A DNA stretch of 64,000 nt. Source: Acinetobacter larvae (lineage in GTDB: Bacteria > Pseudomonadota > Gammaproteobacteria > Pseudomonadales > Moraxellaceae). The notes under the pieces were generated by a model that worked only from the letters and a program-made list of their open reading frames with translations, did not search any database and had not been told where the DNA came from. Made by a program: the position numbers and the translations under genes. Location: NCBI RefSeq assembly GCF_001704115.1, contig NZ_CP016895.1, positions 248,001 through 312,000 on the forward strand, read 5' to 3'. Shown piece after piece: positions 1 through 8,640 of the stretch. Within the stretch, counting starts at the first letter, position 1. The number at the start of each line of letters is the position of its first letter.

Positions 1-2
1 CC

Positions 3-1997
3 ATTCGTGTGATTGATGATTCTCCGTTGGCAGCTGGCTTGGTGGGTCAGGCATATGAAGACTCTTTCAACCAAGAAGACCGCGAAATTAAACGTGGTGG
101 TGGTGCGAAAGAAACGCGTGGCCAAAAGAAAGGTGGTCGTCGTGGTCAGGAAGAGCAAAACTTCAGCCACAACCAACACAAACGTGGTTTGAAAACCAGC
201 CAATCCAATAAACACGGTTTTGAAAAACCTGTTAAAAAACAAATTTATGACGTTGAAATTGGTGAGACCATTGTTGTTGCTGACTTAGCACAAAAAATGG
301 CGATCAAAGTCCGTGAAGTCATCAAAACACTGATGAAAATGGGTGAGTTGGTAACGCAGAATCAAAGCATTGATCAAGATACTGCCGCACTTGTGGTCGA
401 AGAAATGGGTCATAAGCCTATTTTAGTCTCGGATACCCAAGCCGAAGATAACTTGTTAGAAGCGGCTGAAGAAGCACGTGGTGAACTCAGTACACGTCCG
501 CCTGTGGTGACGATCATGGGGCACGTTGACCATGGTAAAACCTCGTTGCTGGACTGTATTCGCCGCTCTAAAGTTGCTGCTGGTGAAGCGGGTGGTATTA
601 CCCAACACATTGGTGCATATCACGTTAAAACAGAAAAAGGCATTATTACTTTCCTTGATACCCCAGGACATGCTGCATTTACAGCAATGCGTTCTCGTGG
701 TGCCAAAGCGACGGATATTGTTGTTCTGGTTGTTGCAGCAGACGATGGCGTTATGCCACAAACCGCTGAAGCGATTGATCATGCGCGTGCTGCCGGCACC
801 CCGATCATTGTTGCAATCAACAAAATGGACAAAGAATCAGCCGATCCAGATCGCGTGTTGAACGAATTGACTGCCAAAGAAATTGTGCCAGAACAATGGG
901 GCGGTGATGTACCTGTTGCCAAGGTTTCTGCACACAGTGGGCAAGGTATCGATGAATTACTCGACCTGATTTCGATTCAAGCCGAATTAATGGAATTGAA
1001 AGCATCGAATGAAGGTGCTGCACAAGGTGTGGTGATTGAATCACGTGTAGACAAAGGTCGCGGTGCGGTTACCTCTATCTTGGTACAAAACGGTACCTTG
1101 CATGTGGGCGATCTGGTACTTGCAGGTTCTGCACATGGTCGTGTTCGTGCCATGTCTGATGAAAATGGCAAGCGCATCAAATCTGCTGGTCCATCAATTC
1201 CTGTGGAAATTCTGGGTTTACCCGAAGCGCCAATGGCAGGTGATGAAGTACTTGTTGTGAATGACGAGAAAAAAGCGCGTGAAGTTGCCGATGCACGTGC
1301 AGATCGTGAGCGTCAAAAACGTCTTGAACGTCAAAGTAGCATGCGTTTGGAAAATATCATGGCCTCTATGGGCAAAAAAGATATTCCAACCGTCAACATC
1401 GTGCTCAAAACTGATGTCCGTGGTACGTTAGAAGCCTTGACTGTTGCCTTGAATGAGCTGTCTACCGATGAAGTAAAAGTTCGCATTATTGGTTCAGGCG
1501 TAGGTGCGATTACTGAGTCTGATGTGACCTTGGCTGAGTCTTCTGATGGCGTGTTACTTGGCTTTAACGTACGTGCCGATGCAACAGCAAGACAGAAATC
1601 AGACCAAGATGGTATCGATATCCGTTATTACAGCATCATTTATGAATTAATTGATGACGTAAAAGATGCGATGAGTGGTAAGCTTGCACCAGAGCATCGT
1701 GAAACGATTCTCGGTGTGGCGCAAGTACGTGAAGTATTCCGCTCAAGTAAGTTCGGCGCTGCGGCAGGTTGTATGGTGATGGAAGGTGTGATTCATCGTA
1801 ACAAACCAATCCGTGTCTTGCGTGACGATGTTGTGGTATTCCAAGGTGAACTTGAATCATTACGTCGCTACAAAGATGTTGTCGACGAAGTTCGTGCGGG
1901 TATGGAATGTGGCCTTGCTGTGAAAGGTTATAACGACATTAAAGAACTCGACAAGATCGAAGTCTATAGTGTGCAAATGGTTAAACGGAGTCTTTAA
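3..1997 (+). CDS. infB: Translation initiation factor IF-2 (5' end outside window)
   Basis: GTPase that brings initiator tRNA to the 30S subunit and promotes subunit joining. The reading frame is already open at base 3, so the N-terminal part lies upstream of the window. Visible are a basic, glycine-rich linker, the IF2_N-type region, and then the G domain: P-loop GHVDHGKTS near 519-545, switch [10 protein letters not shown] near 657-680, and NKMDKE near 819-836. Domains II to IV follow to the stop. The stop overlaps the start of rbfA (TAATG), the usual nusA-infB-rbfA coupling. Identification is firm; only the true start is missing. Confidence 0.97.
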   Translation: MRVIDDSPLAAGLVGQAYEDSFNQEDREIKRGGGAKETRGQKKGGRRGQEEQNFSHNQHKRGLKTSQSNKHGFEKPVKKQIYDVEIGETIVVADLAQKMAIKVREVIKTLMKMGELVTQNQSIDQDTAALVVEEMGHKPILVSDTQAEDNLLEAAEEARGELSTRPPVVTIMGHVDHGKTSLLDCIRRSKVAAGEAGGITQHIGAYHVKTEKGIITFLDTPGHAAFTAMRSRGAKATDIVVLVVAADDGVMPQTAEAIDHARAAGTPIIVAINKMDKESADPDRVLNELTAKEIVPEQWGGDVPVAKVSAHSGQGIDELLDLISIQAELMELKASNEGAAQGVVIESRVDKGRGAVTSILVQNGTLHVGDLVLAGSAHGRVRAMSDENGKRIKSAGPSIPVEILGLPEAPMAGDEVLVVNDEKKAREVADARADRERQKRLERQSSMRLENIMASMGKKDIPTVNIVLKTDVRGTLEALTVALNELSTDEVKVRIIGSGVGAITESDVTLAESSDGVLLGFNVRADATARQKSDQDGIDIRYYSIIYELIDDVKDAMSGKLAPEHRETILGVAQVREVFRSSKFGAAAGCMVMEGVIHRNKPIRVLRDDVVVFQGELESLRRYKDVVDEVRAGMECGLAVKGYNDIKELDKIEVYSVQMVKRSL

Positions 1998-2392
1998 TGG
2001 CTGGAAGTCAGCGTCTGAAGCGGATGGGTGATTCAGTACAGCGTGAGTTGTCTGAGCTGATCCGCCAAGAACTTAAAGATCCACGCTTGGGTGGTCTTGT
2101 GACCATCTCGAGTGTGAAGGTGAGCCCAGACCTTGGCTATGCCGATGTTTATGTGACGGTTATGGGGCGTGAGCTCAGTGATGATCAGAACGAAACAGCG
2201 CACCAAGAAACCTTAGATATTTTAAATAAAGCATCAGGTTTTTTGCGCCAAGAGTTGAGTCGTCGTATTAAAACTCGGATTACGCCACGTTTGCGTTTCC
2301 ATTACGACAAAACCAACGCCTATGGTAATTATATGTTTGGTTTGATTGCTGAAGCAGTCAAAGACTTACCAGAGCGTGAAGATCAAGATTGA
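1997..2392 (+). CDS. rbfA: 30S ribosome-binding factor RbfA
   Basis: Small KH-fold protein (131 residues, normal size) that binds immature 30S subunits and helps 16S rRNA 5'-end maturation, important in the cold. The N-terminus (SQRLKRMGDSVQREL, then LKDPRLGG) and the late segment RITPRLRFHYD are characteristic of the family. The start codon overlaps the infB stop by one base, so the two are translationally coupled. A strong hairpin terminator follows at 2411. Confidence 0.96.
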   Translation: MAGSQRLKRMGDSVQRELSELIRQELKDPRLGGLVTISSVKVSPDLGYADVYVTVMGRELSDDQNETAHQETLDILNKASGFLRQELSRRIKTRITPRLRFHYDKTNAYGNYMFGLIAEAVKDLPEREDQD

Positions 2393-2410
2393 TCCAAAAT
2401 CTCAAACAAG

Positions 2411-2432
2411 AGCCACCTTCGGGTGGCTTTTT
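2411..2432 (+). terminator. Rho-independent terminator of infB-rbfA
   Basis: Seven-base-pair stem AGCCACC / GGTGGCT closed by a TTCG tetraloop and followed by a T-run. The same stem-loop recurs after atpC at 35703. Confidence 0.93.
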
Positions 2433-2579
2433 GCAATATGATTACTATTAGCTTTTTATTTTTTTCCAAAAAATTTAACAACTTAGTTGCAATAGCATAA
2501 TCGCAACACAATATTAAGTATTTCAGTTTAAAATATTTTTAACTTAACAAATACAATGAAATACCGAGAGGAAGATGGA

Positions 2580-3167
2580 ATGAAGCAACTCAAAAAACTT
2601 CTTGTTGCCACGACTTTAGCCAGCAGCTTATTGTTTTCGGGCTGTGGTTATAATGCGCTACAAGCCAAAGATGAAGCAGTGGTCGCATCATGGTCAGAGG
2701 TGGAAAACCAATATCAACGACGTACAGATTTGGTGCCGAATCTTGTCAATGTCGTTAAAGGTTATGCCAAACATGAGCAGCAAGTTTTAACCGAAGTCAC
2801 GGAAGCACGCGCCAATGTTGCCGGATTAAAAGTAGATCGTGCTGTGCTTGAAGACCCAGAACTCTTTGCCAAGTACCAACAAGCACAATCGCAAATGACC
2901 AGTGCTTTATCACGGTTATTGGCTGTATCTGAAAATTATCCAGATTTGAAAGCCAATGAACAATTTCGTGACTTACAGGTGCAATTGGAAGGCACCGAAA
3001 ACCGGATTTCAACCGCACGTAAAAACTACATCGTGACGGTGCAAGATTACAACACCTATGTCCGTCAGTTCCCACAAGTGGTCACAGCAAAAGTCATCGG
3101 TATGAAAGTAAAACCGAATTTCCAAGCTGAGCAAGGTGCCGAAAAAGCACCCAAAGTCGAGTTTTAA
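2580..3167 (+). CDS. LemA family lipoprotein
   Basis: LemA-family protein of unknown biochemical role, commonly encoded with TPM-domain proteins as here. I chose the ATG at 2580 because GAGAGGAAG precedes it and because it gives a proper lipoprotein signal peptide: MKQLKK, a hydrophobic stretch and a lipobox LFSGC. An upstream in-frame ATG at 2556 would add eight charged residues before the signal. After the Cys the LemA helical core is clear (VVASWSEVENQYQRRTDLVPN, about residues 30-50; SENYPDLKAN, about 115-125). It is probably anchored in a membrane facing the periplasm. First gene of a three-gene operon with two TPM proteins. Confidence 0.9.
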   Translation: MKQLKKLLVATTLASSLLFSGCGYNALQAKDEAVVASWSEVENQYQRRTDLVPNLVNVVKGYAKHEQQVLTEVTEARANVAGLKVDRAVLEDPELFAKYQQAQSQMTSALSRLLAVSENYPDLKANEQFRDLQVQLEGTENRISTARKNYIVTVQDYNTYVRQFPQVVTAKVIGMKVKPNFQAEQGAEKAPKVEF

Positions 3168-3204
3168 GTATTGAATCAGTGGTTATGGTGATGGAGCTAA
3201 GTGG

Positions 3205-4218
3205 ATGCAGATGATCAAACATCAGAGAATATCACCTTATTTATTATGGGTATGCAGTTGTATACTCTGCATAATCTTAGCTTTGAGCACTGCATCTGTC
3301 GCGGCTGAGTCTGCGCCAGTGGGTCAGGAATCAACTGTTGTACCTACGCAAGTTGAGAATGAGCAAGCACGTCTGCAAGCAGTACAGCAAAGTGCCCATG
3401 ATCAAGCAGATGTGAGTATTCCTGAGCTCAATACACCCGTCATCGATGTTGCCAATGTCCTGACAGCGGAGCAAAAACAAAGTTTAAGTCTGCAAATCGA
3501 TGCGCTTTATCAACAAGCTAAGGCGCAGATGGCGATTATTATTGTGCCGACAACAGGTCAAGAAAGTATTTTTGATTTTACCATGCGTATTGCCAAGCAA
3601 TGGCAGCTCGGTTCCAAGAAGCGAGACAATGGTCTGCTCATGGCAATTGCCATCAATGATCGTAAGGTTCATATTGCCACAGGTTATGGTCTAGAAGGTG
3701 TATTGCCAGATATTGTTTTGGGTCGCATCATTCGTGACAAAATCACGCCTGAGTTTAGCGAGCAACGTTATGGGCAAGGTATTCAAGCGGCTGTGACAGA
3801 AATAGAGCGTGTGCTCAATATGGACCCTGAGCTGGCACAACAAGCTGCAGAAGACTTAAAACAGCAACAACAACAGGCTTTACAACAACAACGTGCCACA
3901 GAACGTATTTATAATACCGCAATCGTTATTTTTATTATTGCAGCCTTTGCATCCATGTTCATTGGTCGTCGGATTAGTGCTGCAACAGCTGGCGTGACAG
4001 GCATTGCTGCTGGCTTGATTTATGGCGCAGGTATTGTTCATAGTTTGATGATTGGCATCATCTTATTTATCTTATTGGTAACACCACTTGCCCAGTTAAT
4101 TTTACAAGCTTTTCTTTCTGGTGGTGGTCGTGGTGGCGGCGGCGGTCGAGGCGGTGGTGGAGGTTACCGTGGCGGCGGCGGTGGTTTTGGTGGCGGAGGA
4201 GCATCAGGTTCATGGTAA
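3205..4218 (+). CDS. TPM-domain (YgcG-type) membrane protein with glycine-rich tail
   Basis: N-terminal signal or anchor helix (about residues 10-33), then a TPM domain (about 75-200; VIDVANVLTAEQ, QWQLGSKKRDNGLLMAIA, GYGLEGVLPD), a Q-rich linker, two or three membrane segments (about 240-305) and a C-terminal run rich in Gly/Arg/Ser. This architecture matches the YgcG group, usually partnered with LemA, as here. TPM domains occur in periplasmic proteins, some implicated in photosystem repair or phosphatase-like activity; the bacterial role is not settled. Start ATG 3205 with GGAG upstream; a second ATG at 3211 is also possible. The 3' end overlaps the next gene by seven bases. Confidence 0.86.
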   Translation: MQMIKHQRISPYLLWVCSCILCIILALSTASVAAESAPVGQESTVVPTQVENEQARLQAVQQSAHDQADVSIPELNTPVIDVANVLTAEQKQSLSLQIDALYQQAKAQMAIIIVPTTGQESIFDFTMRIAKQWQLGSKKRDNGLLMAIAINDRKVHIATGYGLEGVLPDIVLGRIIRDKITPEFSEQRYGQGIQAAVTEIERVLNMDPELAQQAAEDLKQQQQQALQQQRATERIYNTAIVIFIIAAFASMFIGRRISAATAGVTGIAAGLIYGAGIVHSLMIGIILFILLVTPLAQLILQAFLSGGGRGGGGGRGGGGGYRGGGGGFGGGGASGSW

Positions 4219-4775
4219 CAACAACAGATACAACCCAAATCGTCACGACGGCAAAACTGCAATTACAAGCAGCGCCAAGTTTTAAGCGTTGGTTCAAGCA
4301 TTTGTGCTATCTCCCAATGACTAAGCGCTGGTTCAAAAAAGCAGATCAGCAGGTTATTGCGAGCGCAGTTGATCTGGCTGAACAAGGACATGCTGGAGAA
4401 ATTCAAGTCGTCATTGAAGGGCATATTCCTTGTGCGTTGGCTTATCGTCATAATACACGGCAGCGTGCCGAGCAATTATTTGCCGAGCTTGGTGTGTGGG
4501 ATACCGAATATAACAGTGGTGTGTTGCTCTATCTCAATCTTTGTGAGCAACGCATTGAAATTGTGATTGATCGTGGTATACACAGCAAAACGCTACAAGA
4601 AAATTGGCAGCAAATTTGCCAGCACATGGGGCAACAACTACAGCAAAAACAATACTGTCAGGCTGTGGTTGATGGGGTGATGCAAATTGGAGCACATCTC
4701 AGTGCTTATTATGCGCACTATCCTCAGCAGGATATCGGGAATGAATTGGCAAATGCTCCGATCCTGTTAGACTAA
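4212..4775 (+). CDS. Second TPM-domain protein
   Basis: 187 residues, no signal peptide visible. The TPM-type domain covers most of the protein (AEQGHAGEIQVVIEG; NSGVLLYLNLCEQRIEIVID; the closing helices GQQLQQKQYCQAVVDGVMQIG). The start overlaps the end of the preceding TPM gene, so it is translationally coupled and belongs to the LemA/TPM operon. It probably acts with the membrane TPM partner. Exact function unknown. Confidence 0.82.
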   Translation: MVTTTDTTQIVTTAKLQLQAAPSFKRWFKHLCYLPMTKRWFKKADQQVIASAVDLAEQGHAGEIQVVIEGHIPCALAYRHNTRQRAEQLFAELGVWDTEYNSGVLLYLNLCEQRIEIVIDRGIHSKTLQENWQQICQHMGQQLQQKQYCQAVVDGVMQIGAHLSAYYAHYPQQDIGNELANAPILLD

Positions 4776-4798
4776 AACAGTCCAATAAAATCACGATG

Positions 4799-4957
4799 TT
4801 TTAAAACGCTCAAAGTCTTAAAAACGTCCAAAGTATTAGAAACGTTCAAAGTCTTAAAAATAAGTGTTAAGACTTTGATCATAAAAGCAAATGCTTTGAT
4901 CATAAAAGTAAATGCTTTGGTCGTAAAAGTGAATACTTTGAGAATAAACGTCAAGAT
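4799..4957. repeat. Degenerate 18-bp and 21-bp tandem repeats
   Basis: Left part: units of 18 bp of the type GTCTTAAAAACGTCCAAA, about three copies. Right part: units of 21 bp built on CTTTGATCATAAAAG plus six variable bases, about four copies from roughly 4873. Both periods are multiples of three, so open frames persist on both strands, but the implied peptides are low-complexity and have no convincing ribosome site. Lies between the TPM operon and the pilin gene. Confidence 0.75.
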
Positions 4958-4961
4958 TTTG

Positions 4962-4987
4962 AAAAGTGACATAGGCTGTCACTTTTT
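4962..4987 (+). terminator. Hairpin terminator after the repeat tract
   Basis: Stem AAAGTGAC / GTCACTTT with a seven-base loop and a T-run. It probably ends read-through from the LemA/TPM operon before the pilin gene; the A-run on the other side could let it work in both directions. Confidence 0.8.
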
Positions 4988-5113
4988 TATTGTCTATTTT
5001 ACTCATTGTTTGACGTATTCATTTCTAAATTATTTTTTTAAAACTGTTATTTTTAAATTGCTATTTTAAAGTTGCTATAGCGATAAACAACAATAAAAAA
5101 AGGAAGGTGAAGG

Positions 5114-5599
5114 ATGAAAAATCACCAAATTGGTTTTAGTTTATTAGAGCTGGTGATTGTATTGCTCATTATTGGTATTTTGGCGGTTGTTGCTGTACCT
5201 GCCTATCAGAACTATGTCGCAAGAGCGCAATTGGTGGAGGCTTTCAATTTAGCCAGTAGTTTAAAAGCCTCGGTGGTAGAGGCTTTTATTCAAGATGGTC
5301 AATGTTTGGATAATACACAAGCTCAAGTCGAGCAAACAGGCGTTGCTGCGGCACAAGATATTACCGGACGCTATGTCGAATCAATTAGCTTGGCTGCGGG
5401 TACAGGTGGTGATGCCAGCTGTACGATTACCGCCAAAATGAAAAGCCAGGGTGTGGCAAGTGATATTCAAGCCAAATCATTGGTGTTGACCATGTCCAAT
5501 AGCACTGCTGTCAACAATTGGCGTTGTAGTAGTAGTGATATTGCGCCGCAATTTTTACCCAAAGCGTGTCAGGTCGATGCCAATGCAGCTGGAGGCTGA
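5114..5599 (+). CDS. pilA: Type IV pilin (PilA/ComP-like)
   Basis: Structural pilin subunit: short leader MKNHQIG, cleaved and N-methylated by PilD at G7/F8, then the hydrophobic polymerisation helix FSLLELVIVLLIIGILAVVA with Glu5 of the mature protein present. The globular part has four Cys, including a C-terminal pair (CSSSD to KAC) that would close the D-loop disulfide. It ends in GG, not in the C-terminal Ser that TfpO-type enzymes glycosylate. A strong Shine-Dalgarno (AGGAAGGTGAAGG) precedes the ATG. The next gene is a PglL-type O-oligosaccharyltransferase, the arrangement known for pilA-tfpO and comP-pglL in Acinetobacter. Whether it is the main pilus or a competence pilin cannot be told from sequence alone. 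Confidence 0.92.
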   Translation: MKNHQIGFSLLELVIVLLIIGILAVVAVPAYQNYVARAQLVEAFNLASSLKASVVEAFIQDGQCLDNTQAQVEQTGVAAAQDITGRYVESISLAAGTGGDASCTITAKMKSQGVASDIQAKSLVLTMSNSTAVNNWRCSSSDIAPQFLPKACQVDANAAGG

Positions 5600-5852
5600 G
5601 GCTAGTAATGTGTTTAGATGTACAGCGATGAAAAGTTTACAACGATGAAAAGAATGAAGCGCTCAGAAAATGAAGCGCTTAGAATGAGTTCAAAGCTAGA
5701 AAGTTGCTATTTTCATGATGCACTGGGTTTGCAAATTTACAATTAGACATCATTTTTTTGCTATGATGGGCGCAATTTTTTGCTCCCGCATGAGATTGAT
5801 GGAGCAAGAGATTTTATCTTTTGCACCTTAGGCGACCCCGAGATACTTGTAT

Positions 5853-7478
5853 ATGAAAGCCCTTCTGCTGGTGTTATCTGCAATTCTATTTGCTTGGGCA
5901 TGGATGGTGCCTGTACATCGAACACCTTGGACTACTTTCCATAGCGAAATTTTAAGTTTTTCAGCAGTTTTAAGCATATGCTTGATTTTTGTGCTGCGAC
6001 CATTAACGATTCGTAAACCACAATTGATCGGTGCTATTTTTTTACTTTTGCCAATGGGGCAATGGTTATTTGGGCAGCAGCTTTATTTGAGCAATGCGCT
6101 ATTATGCACAGCATATATCGTGATGTTTTGGTTGATGATCGCAATGGGTGATCAGCTGAGTCAGACAACAGCAGCACGGGAAAATTTGTTTAAATGGGGC
6201 TGTTTACTGTTGTTCGTAGTTGCCTTAGCTTCTTGTTTTATTGCCATGGTGCAGTGGTTACATCTGTCACCACTATATGGTCCGTATATGAGTGCGCTTA
6301 AAGGTAATCGCCCTTATGCAAATTTTGCACAACCGAATAACTTTGCAACATTTTTAACTATGGGCTTGTTGGCAACATTGTATTGTTTTGAGAAACGCCA
6401 TTTGCCAGCAGTATGGGTTAGCTTGTTTGCCGCACTATTCATTTTTAGTATTGCATTGACTCAGTCTCGAACGTCATGGGTGGTTGCCCTATTTTTGTTG
6501 CTATATTGCTGGGGGTTTCGGAAACGTGCGAGCTTACGCATCAAACCATGGCAGTTGCTGTTGGGACTAACCTGGTTTGTGCTTTGCGTTGTTTATTTAC
6601 CCGTTATTACGACCACTATAACCACATGGACTGGGCAACCCATCACTCATACAGTCTCAGCAGTTGAACGTGCATCATCGGGTTATCTACGTCTAGATAT
6701 GTGGAAGCAGTCATTAATAGCGATCTTTCAGCAGCCATGGTTCGGTTATGGTTGGAACCAGACCGGTATGGCACAGATTGCGGCATTTGATCATTATCCG
6801 TCCAATGAATGGTATAAGAGCGCGCACAATATTGTATTAGATTTAGTAATTTGGAACGGTATTCCGATCGCTATTGTATTACTGAGCTATCTATCATTAT
6901 GGATGGTCTGGTTGCAAAAAGGTGTGCGTGATGTGGTATCTGTTTTTGCATCCTTAATGGTTGCCGCGATTCTCATCCATGCCTTGTTGGAGTATCCGAT
7001 TCATTATGCTTATTTCTTGTTGCCGATGGGTTTTTTACTCGGTGTGATTCAGGCGCAATATCCCAAATTGCCGGCATGGACTTTGCCTCGCCCGGTGATG
7101 GCACTATGGATTGTCATTGTGGTGGTGTGTATGACGGTTTTTAGTTTAGATTATACCCGATATAAGACATTGAATATTGCTGCTAGCAATGGTCAGTTGA
7201 GTAGCAAAGATCAGCACAGTATTGTTTTACTAGATCAGTTTAAGCAGCGTTTATGGTGGTTAAATACTGATCCCTATCAAAAGCGTTCTATAGAAGAAAT
7301 TCAATATATTCAGCGCATGGTAGCCCAGTCAGCATCGTATTATGATCTGCTAAAGTATGCAAAAGTCTTGTTTGCCAATGGTCAGGTTCAAGAAGCGCGC
7401 CATCAAATTTGGATCATCAATACCTTACATAACAAAAATATAAGCTTGCAAGATTTGGAGCAGAAGACTACATCCTAG
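5853..7478 (+). CDS. PglL/Wzy_C-family O-oligosaccharyltransferase
   Basis: About 541 residues with a dozen predicted membrane helices. RPYANFAQPNNFATFLTMGL (near residue 150) is typical of the PglL N-terminal region, followed by a large periplasmic loop holding SAHNIVLDLVIW (Wzy_C region) and a C-terminal soluble segment. Such enzymes transfer a lipid-linked glycan in the periplasm to Ser/Thr of pilin or other proteins. Its place right after the pilin gene points to pilin as substrate. I use the ATG at 5853; a TTG six bases earlier is possible. A 7-bp hairpin (5780-5807) sits in the leader. Followed by a bidirectional terminator at 7506. Confidence 0.88.
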   Translation: MKALLLVLSAILFAWAWMVPVHRTPWTTFHSEILSFSAVLSICLIFVLRPLTIRKPQLIGAIFLLLPMGQWLFGQQLYLSNALLCTAYIVMFWLMIAMGDQLSQTTAARENLFKWGCLLLFVVALASCFIAMVQWLHLSPLYGPYMSALKGNRPYANFAQPNNFATFLTMGLLATLYCFEKRHLPAVWVSLFAALFIFSIALTQSRTSWVVALFLLLYCWGFRKRASLRIKPWQLLLGLTWFVLCVVYLPVITTTITTWTGQPITHTVSAVERASSGYLRLDMWKQSLIAIFQQPWFGYGWNQTGMAQIAAFDHYPSNEWYKSAHNIVLDLVIWNGIPIAIVLLSYLSLWMVWLQKGVRDVVSVFASLMVAAILIHALLEYPIHYAYFLLPMGFLLGVIQAQYPKLPAWTLPRPVMALWIVIVVVCMTVFSLDYTRYKTLNIAASNGQLSSKDQHSIVLLDQFKQRLWWLNTDPYQKRSIEEIQYIQRMVAQSASYYDLLKYAKVLFANGQVQEARHQIWIINTLHNKNISLQDLEQKTTS

Positions 7479-7505
7479 ACAAGGATGTTTAAATTTCTCA
7501 ACAAC

Positions 7506-7540
7506 AAAAAAGCTGAATATTTAAGATTCAGCTTTTTTTT
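7506..7540. terminator. Bidirectional terminator between pglL-like gene and bfr
   Basis: Stem AAAAAGCTGAAT / ATTCAGCTTTTT with a short loop; A-run on the left and T-run on the right allow termination of both converging transcripts. Confidence 0.92.
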
Positions 7541-7582
7541 GCTGGCATACAATGCCAGATCATGATGCTTTAACCTAGAGAA

Positions 7583-8047
7583 TTACATTTGACTCTGAAT
7601 GTAATTTTCAATGCTGACATTGCCAATTAAATCAACTTGTGTGGTGAGCCAATCCCAGAATTCCTCTTCTTTTTCAAGGATTTCTTGTAATAAGTCACGG
7701 CTAACATAGTCTAGATTTTGTTCACACACATTGATCGCTGTTCTAAGTGCTTCAACATTTTCAACGACTTTACGAATGTCACATTGGATTACTTCAGCAG
7801 TATGTTGCCCGATATATAGCTTGCCAAGATGTTGTAGATTCGGTAAACCCTCTAAAAATAGAATGCGCTCAATGACTTTATCGGCATGTTTCATTTGGCG
7901 TATAGATTCTTTGTAGTCTGCGGAGCCTAATTTTTCGATTCCCCAGTCATTGAACATACGAGAATGTAAGAAATATTGGTTAATGGCAGTCAGATGATGA
8001 AAAAGAACCTGATTGAGCTGAGTGATAACGTCGCGATGGCCTTTCAT
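7583..8047 (-). CDS. bfr: Bacterioferritin with degenerate ferroxidase site
   Basis: Ferritin-fold subunit of the 24-mer iron store, 154 residues, aligning without gaps to classical Bfr. The haem ligand Met52 is present in QMKHAD. Of the six diiron ligands of classical Bfr (E18, E51, H54, E94, E127, H130) only H54 and E127 remain; the others are H18, Q51, V94 and F130. The subunit should therefore bind haem but not oxidise iron by itself. In organisms with two Bfr subunit types, such a subunit pairs with a ferroxidase-competent partner; no partner is in this window. The bacterioferritin-associated ferredoxin gene lies just upstream on the same strand. Confidence 0.93.
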   Translation of the reverse strand: MKGHRDVITQLNQVLFHHLTAINQYFLHSRMFNDWGIEKLGSADYKESIRQMKHADKVIERILFLEGLPNLQHLGKLYIGQHTAEVIQCDIRKVVENVEALRTAINVCEQNLDYVSRDLLQEILEKEEEFWDWLTTQVDLIGNVSIENYIQSQM

Positions 8048-8368
8048 TATAATTTAACTCCAGAAAGCATTTTGCCTCAGGCTTAAGTTTGCCGAGACGA
8101 TTTGTCAGTATATTAACCAACTGGGACCTAAGCTGCGAGTAATTTATTGAACAGCAAATGAAAATCGAAATCGACTAGAATCTTTGTCTCGCTGCGACTG
8201 GCATGAATAAAATTAATTTTAGGCAAAAATAATCCCGCTTTTTAGGGCGGGGGAGGAACTGTAAGATCTCGCGATCATCATATATTTTTTGTTTTATCTT
8301 TACTATTTTGGCTTTTTAGTTATCGCAATAATGGTTTTATTGAGGTGTGTTTGATCCGTCATCAATGC
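8048..8368. other. Intergenic region between bfd and bfr
   Basis: About 320 bp without a gene. It should hold the bfr promoter. A C/G-rich hairpin (CCCGC / GCGGG, about 8234-8250) has no T-run. I see no clear Fur box here. Confidence 0.5.
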
Positions 8369-8563
8369 TTATGCAGCAACTGAAATTTTTGCCGCAATAG
8401 CTGCTAACTCTTCACTAATAATACTACGTGCTTCTGGCGCACAACGCCCACAGCATGTGCCCAAATCTAATAAATCTCGAACTTCACGAAAACTTTCACA
8501 GCCATTATTCACGGCATCTTGTATATCTTGATCAGTAATTCCACGACATAAACAAACGTACAT
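8369..8563 (-). CDS. bfd: Bacterioferritin-associated ferredoxin
   Basis: 64-residue [2Fe-2S] protein that reduces bacterioferritin haem to mobilise stored iron. MYVCLCRGIT supplies the first Cys pair and LGTCCGRCAPE the second pair in the Bfd/Fer2_BFD spacing. Oriented like bfr but separated by 320 bp. A Fur-type palindrome at 8604 lies about 40 bp upstream of the start, consistent with expression under iron starvation. Confidence 0.94.
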   Translation of the reverse strand: MYVCLCRGITDQDIQDAVNNGCESFREVRDLLDLGTCCGRCAPEARSIISEELAAIAAKISVAA

Positions 8564-8603
8564 CTAACACAACCCATGATTAAATTGCGATATCCACTAT
8601 TAT

Positions 8604-8618
8604 TGATAATTATTATCG
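8604..8618. promoter_or_regulatory. Fur box upstream of bfd
   Basis: TGATAATTATTATCG is a 7-1-7 inverted repeat (6 of 7 pairs) matching the GATAAT-N-ATTATC core of Fur sites, in the promoter region of bfd. Confidence 0.75.
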
Positions 8619-8640
8619 TTTGTCAATGAATTTTATTTAG

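Noticed and set aside
4772..4972. 66-codon minus-strand ORF over the tandem repeats
   Set aside because: Its open frame follows from repeat periods divisible by three; the peptide is low-complexity and ends up overlapping the TPM gene stop.
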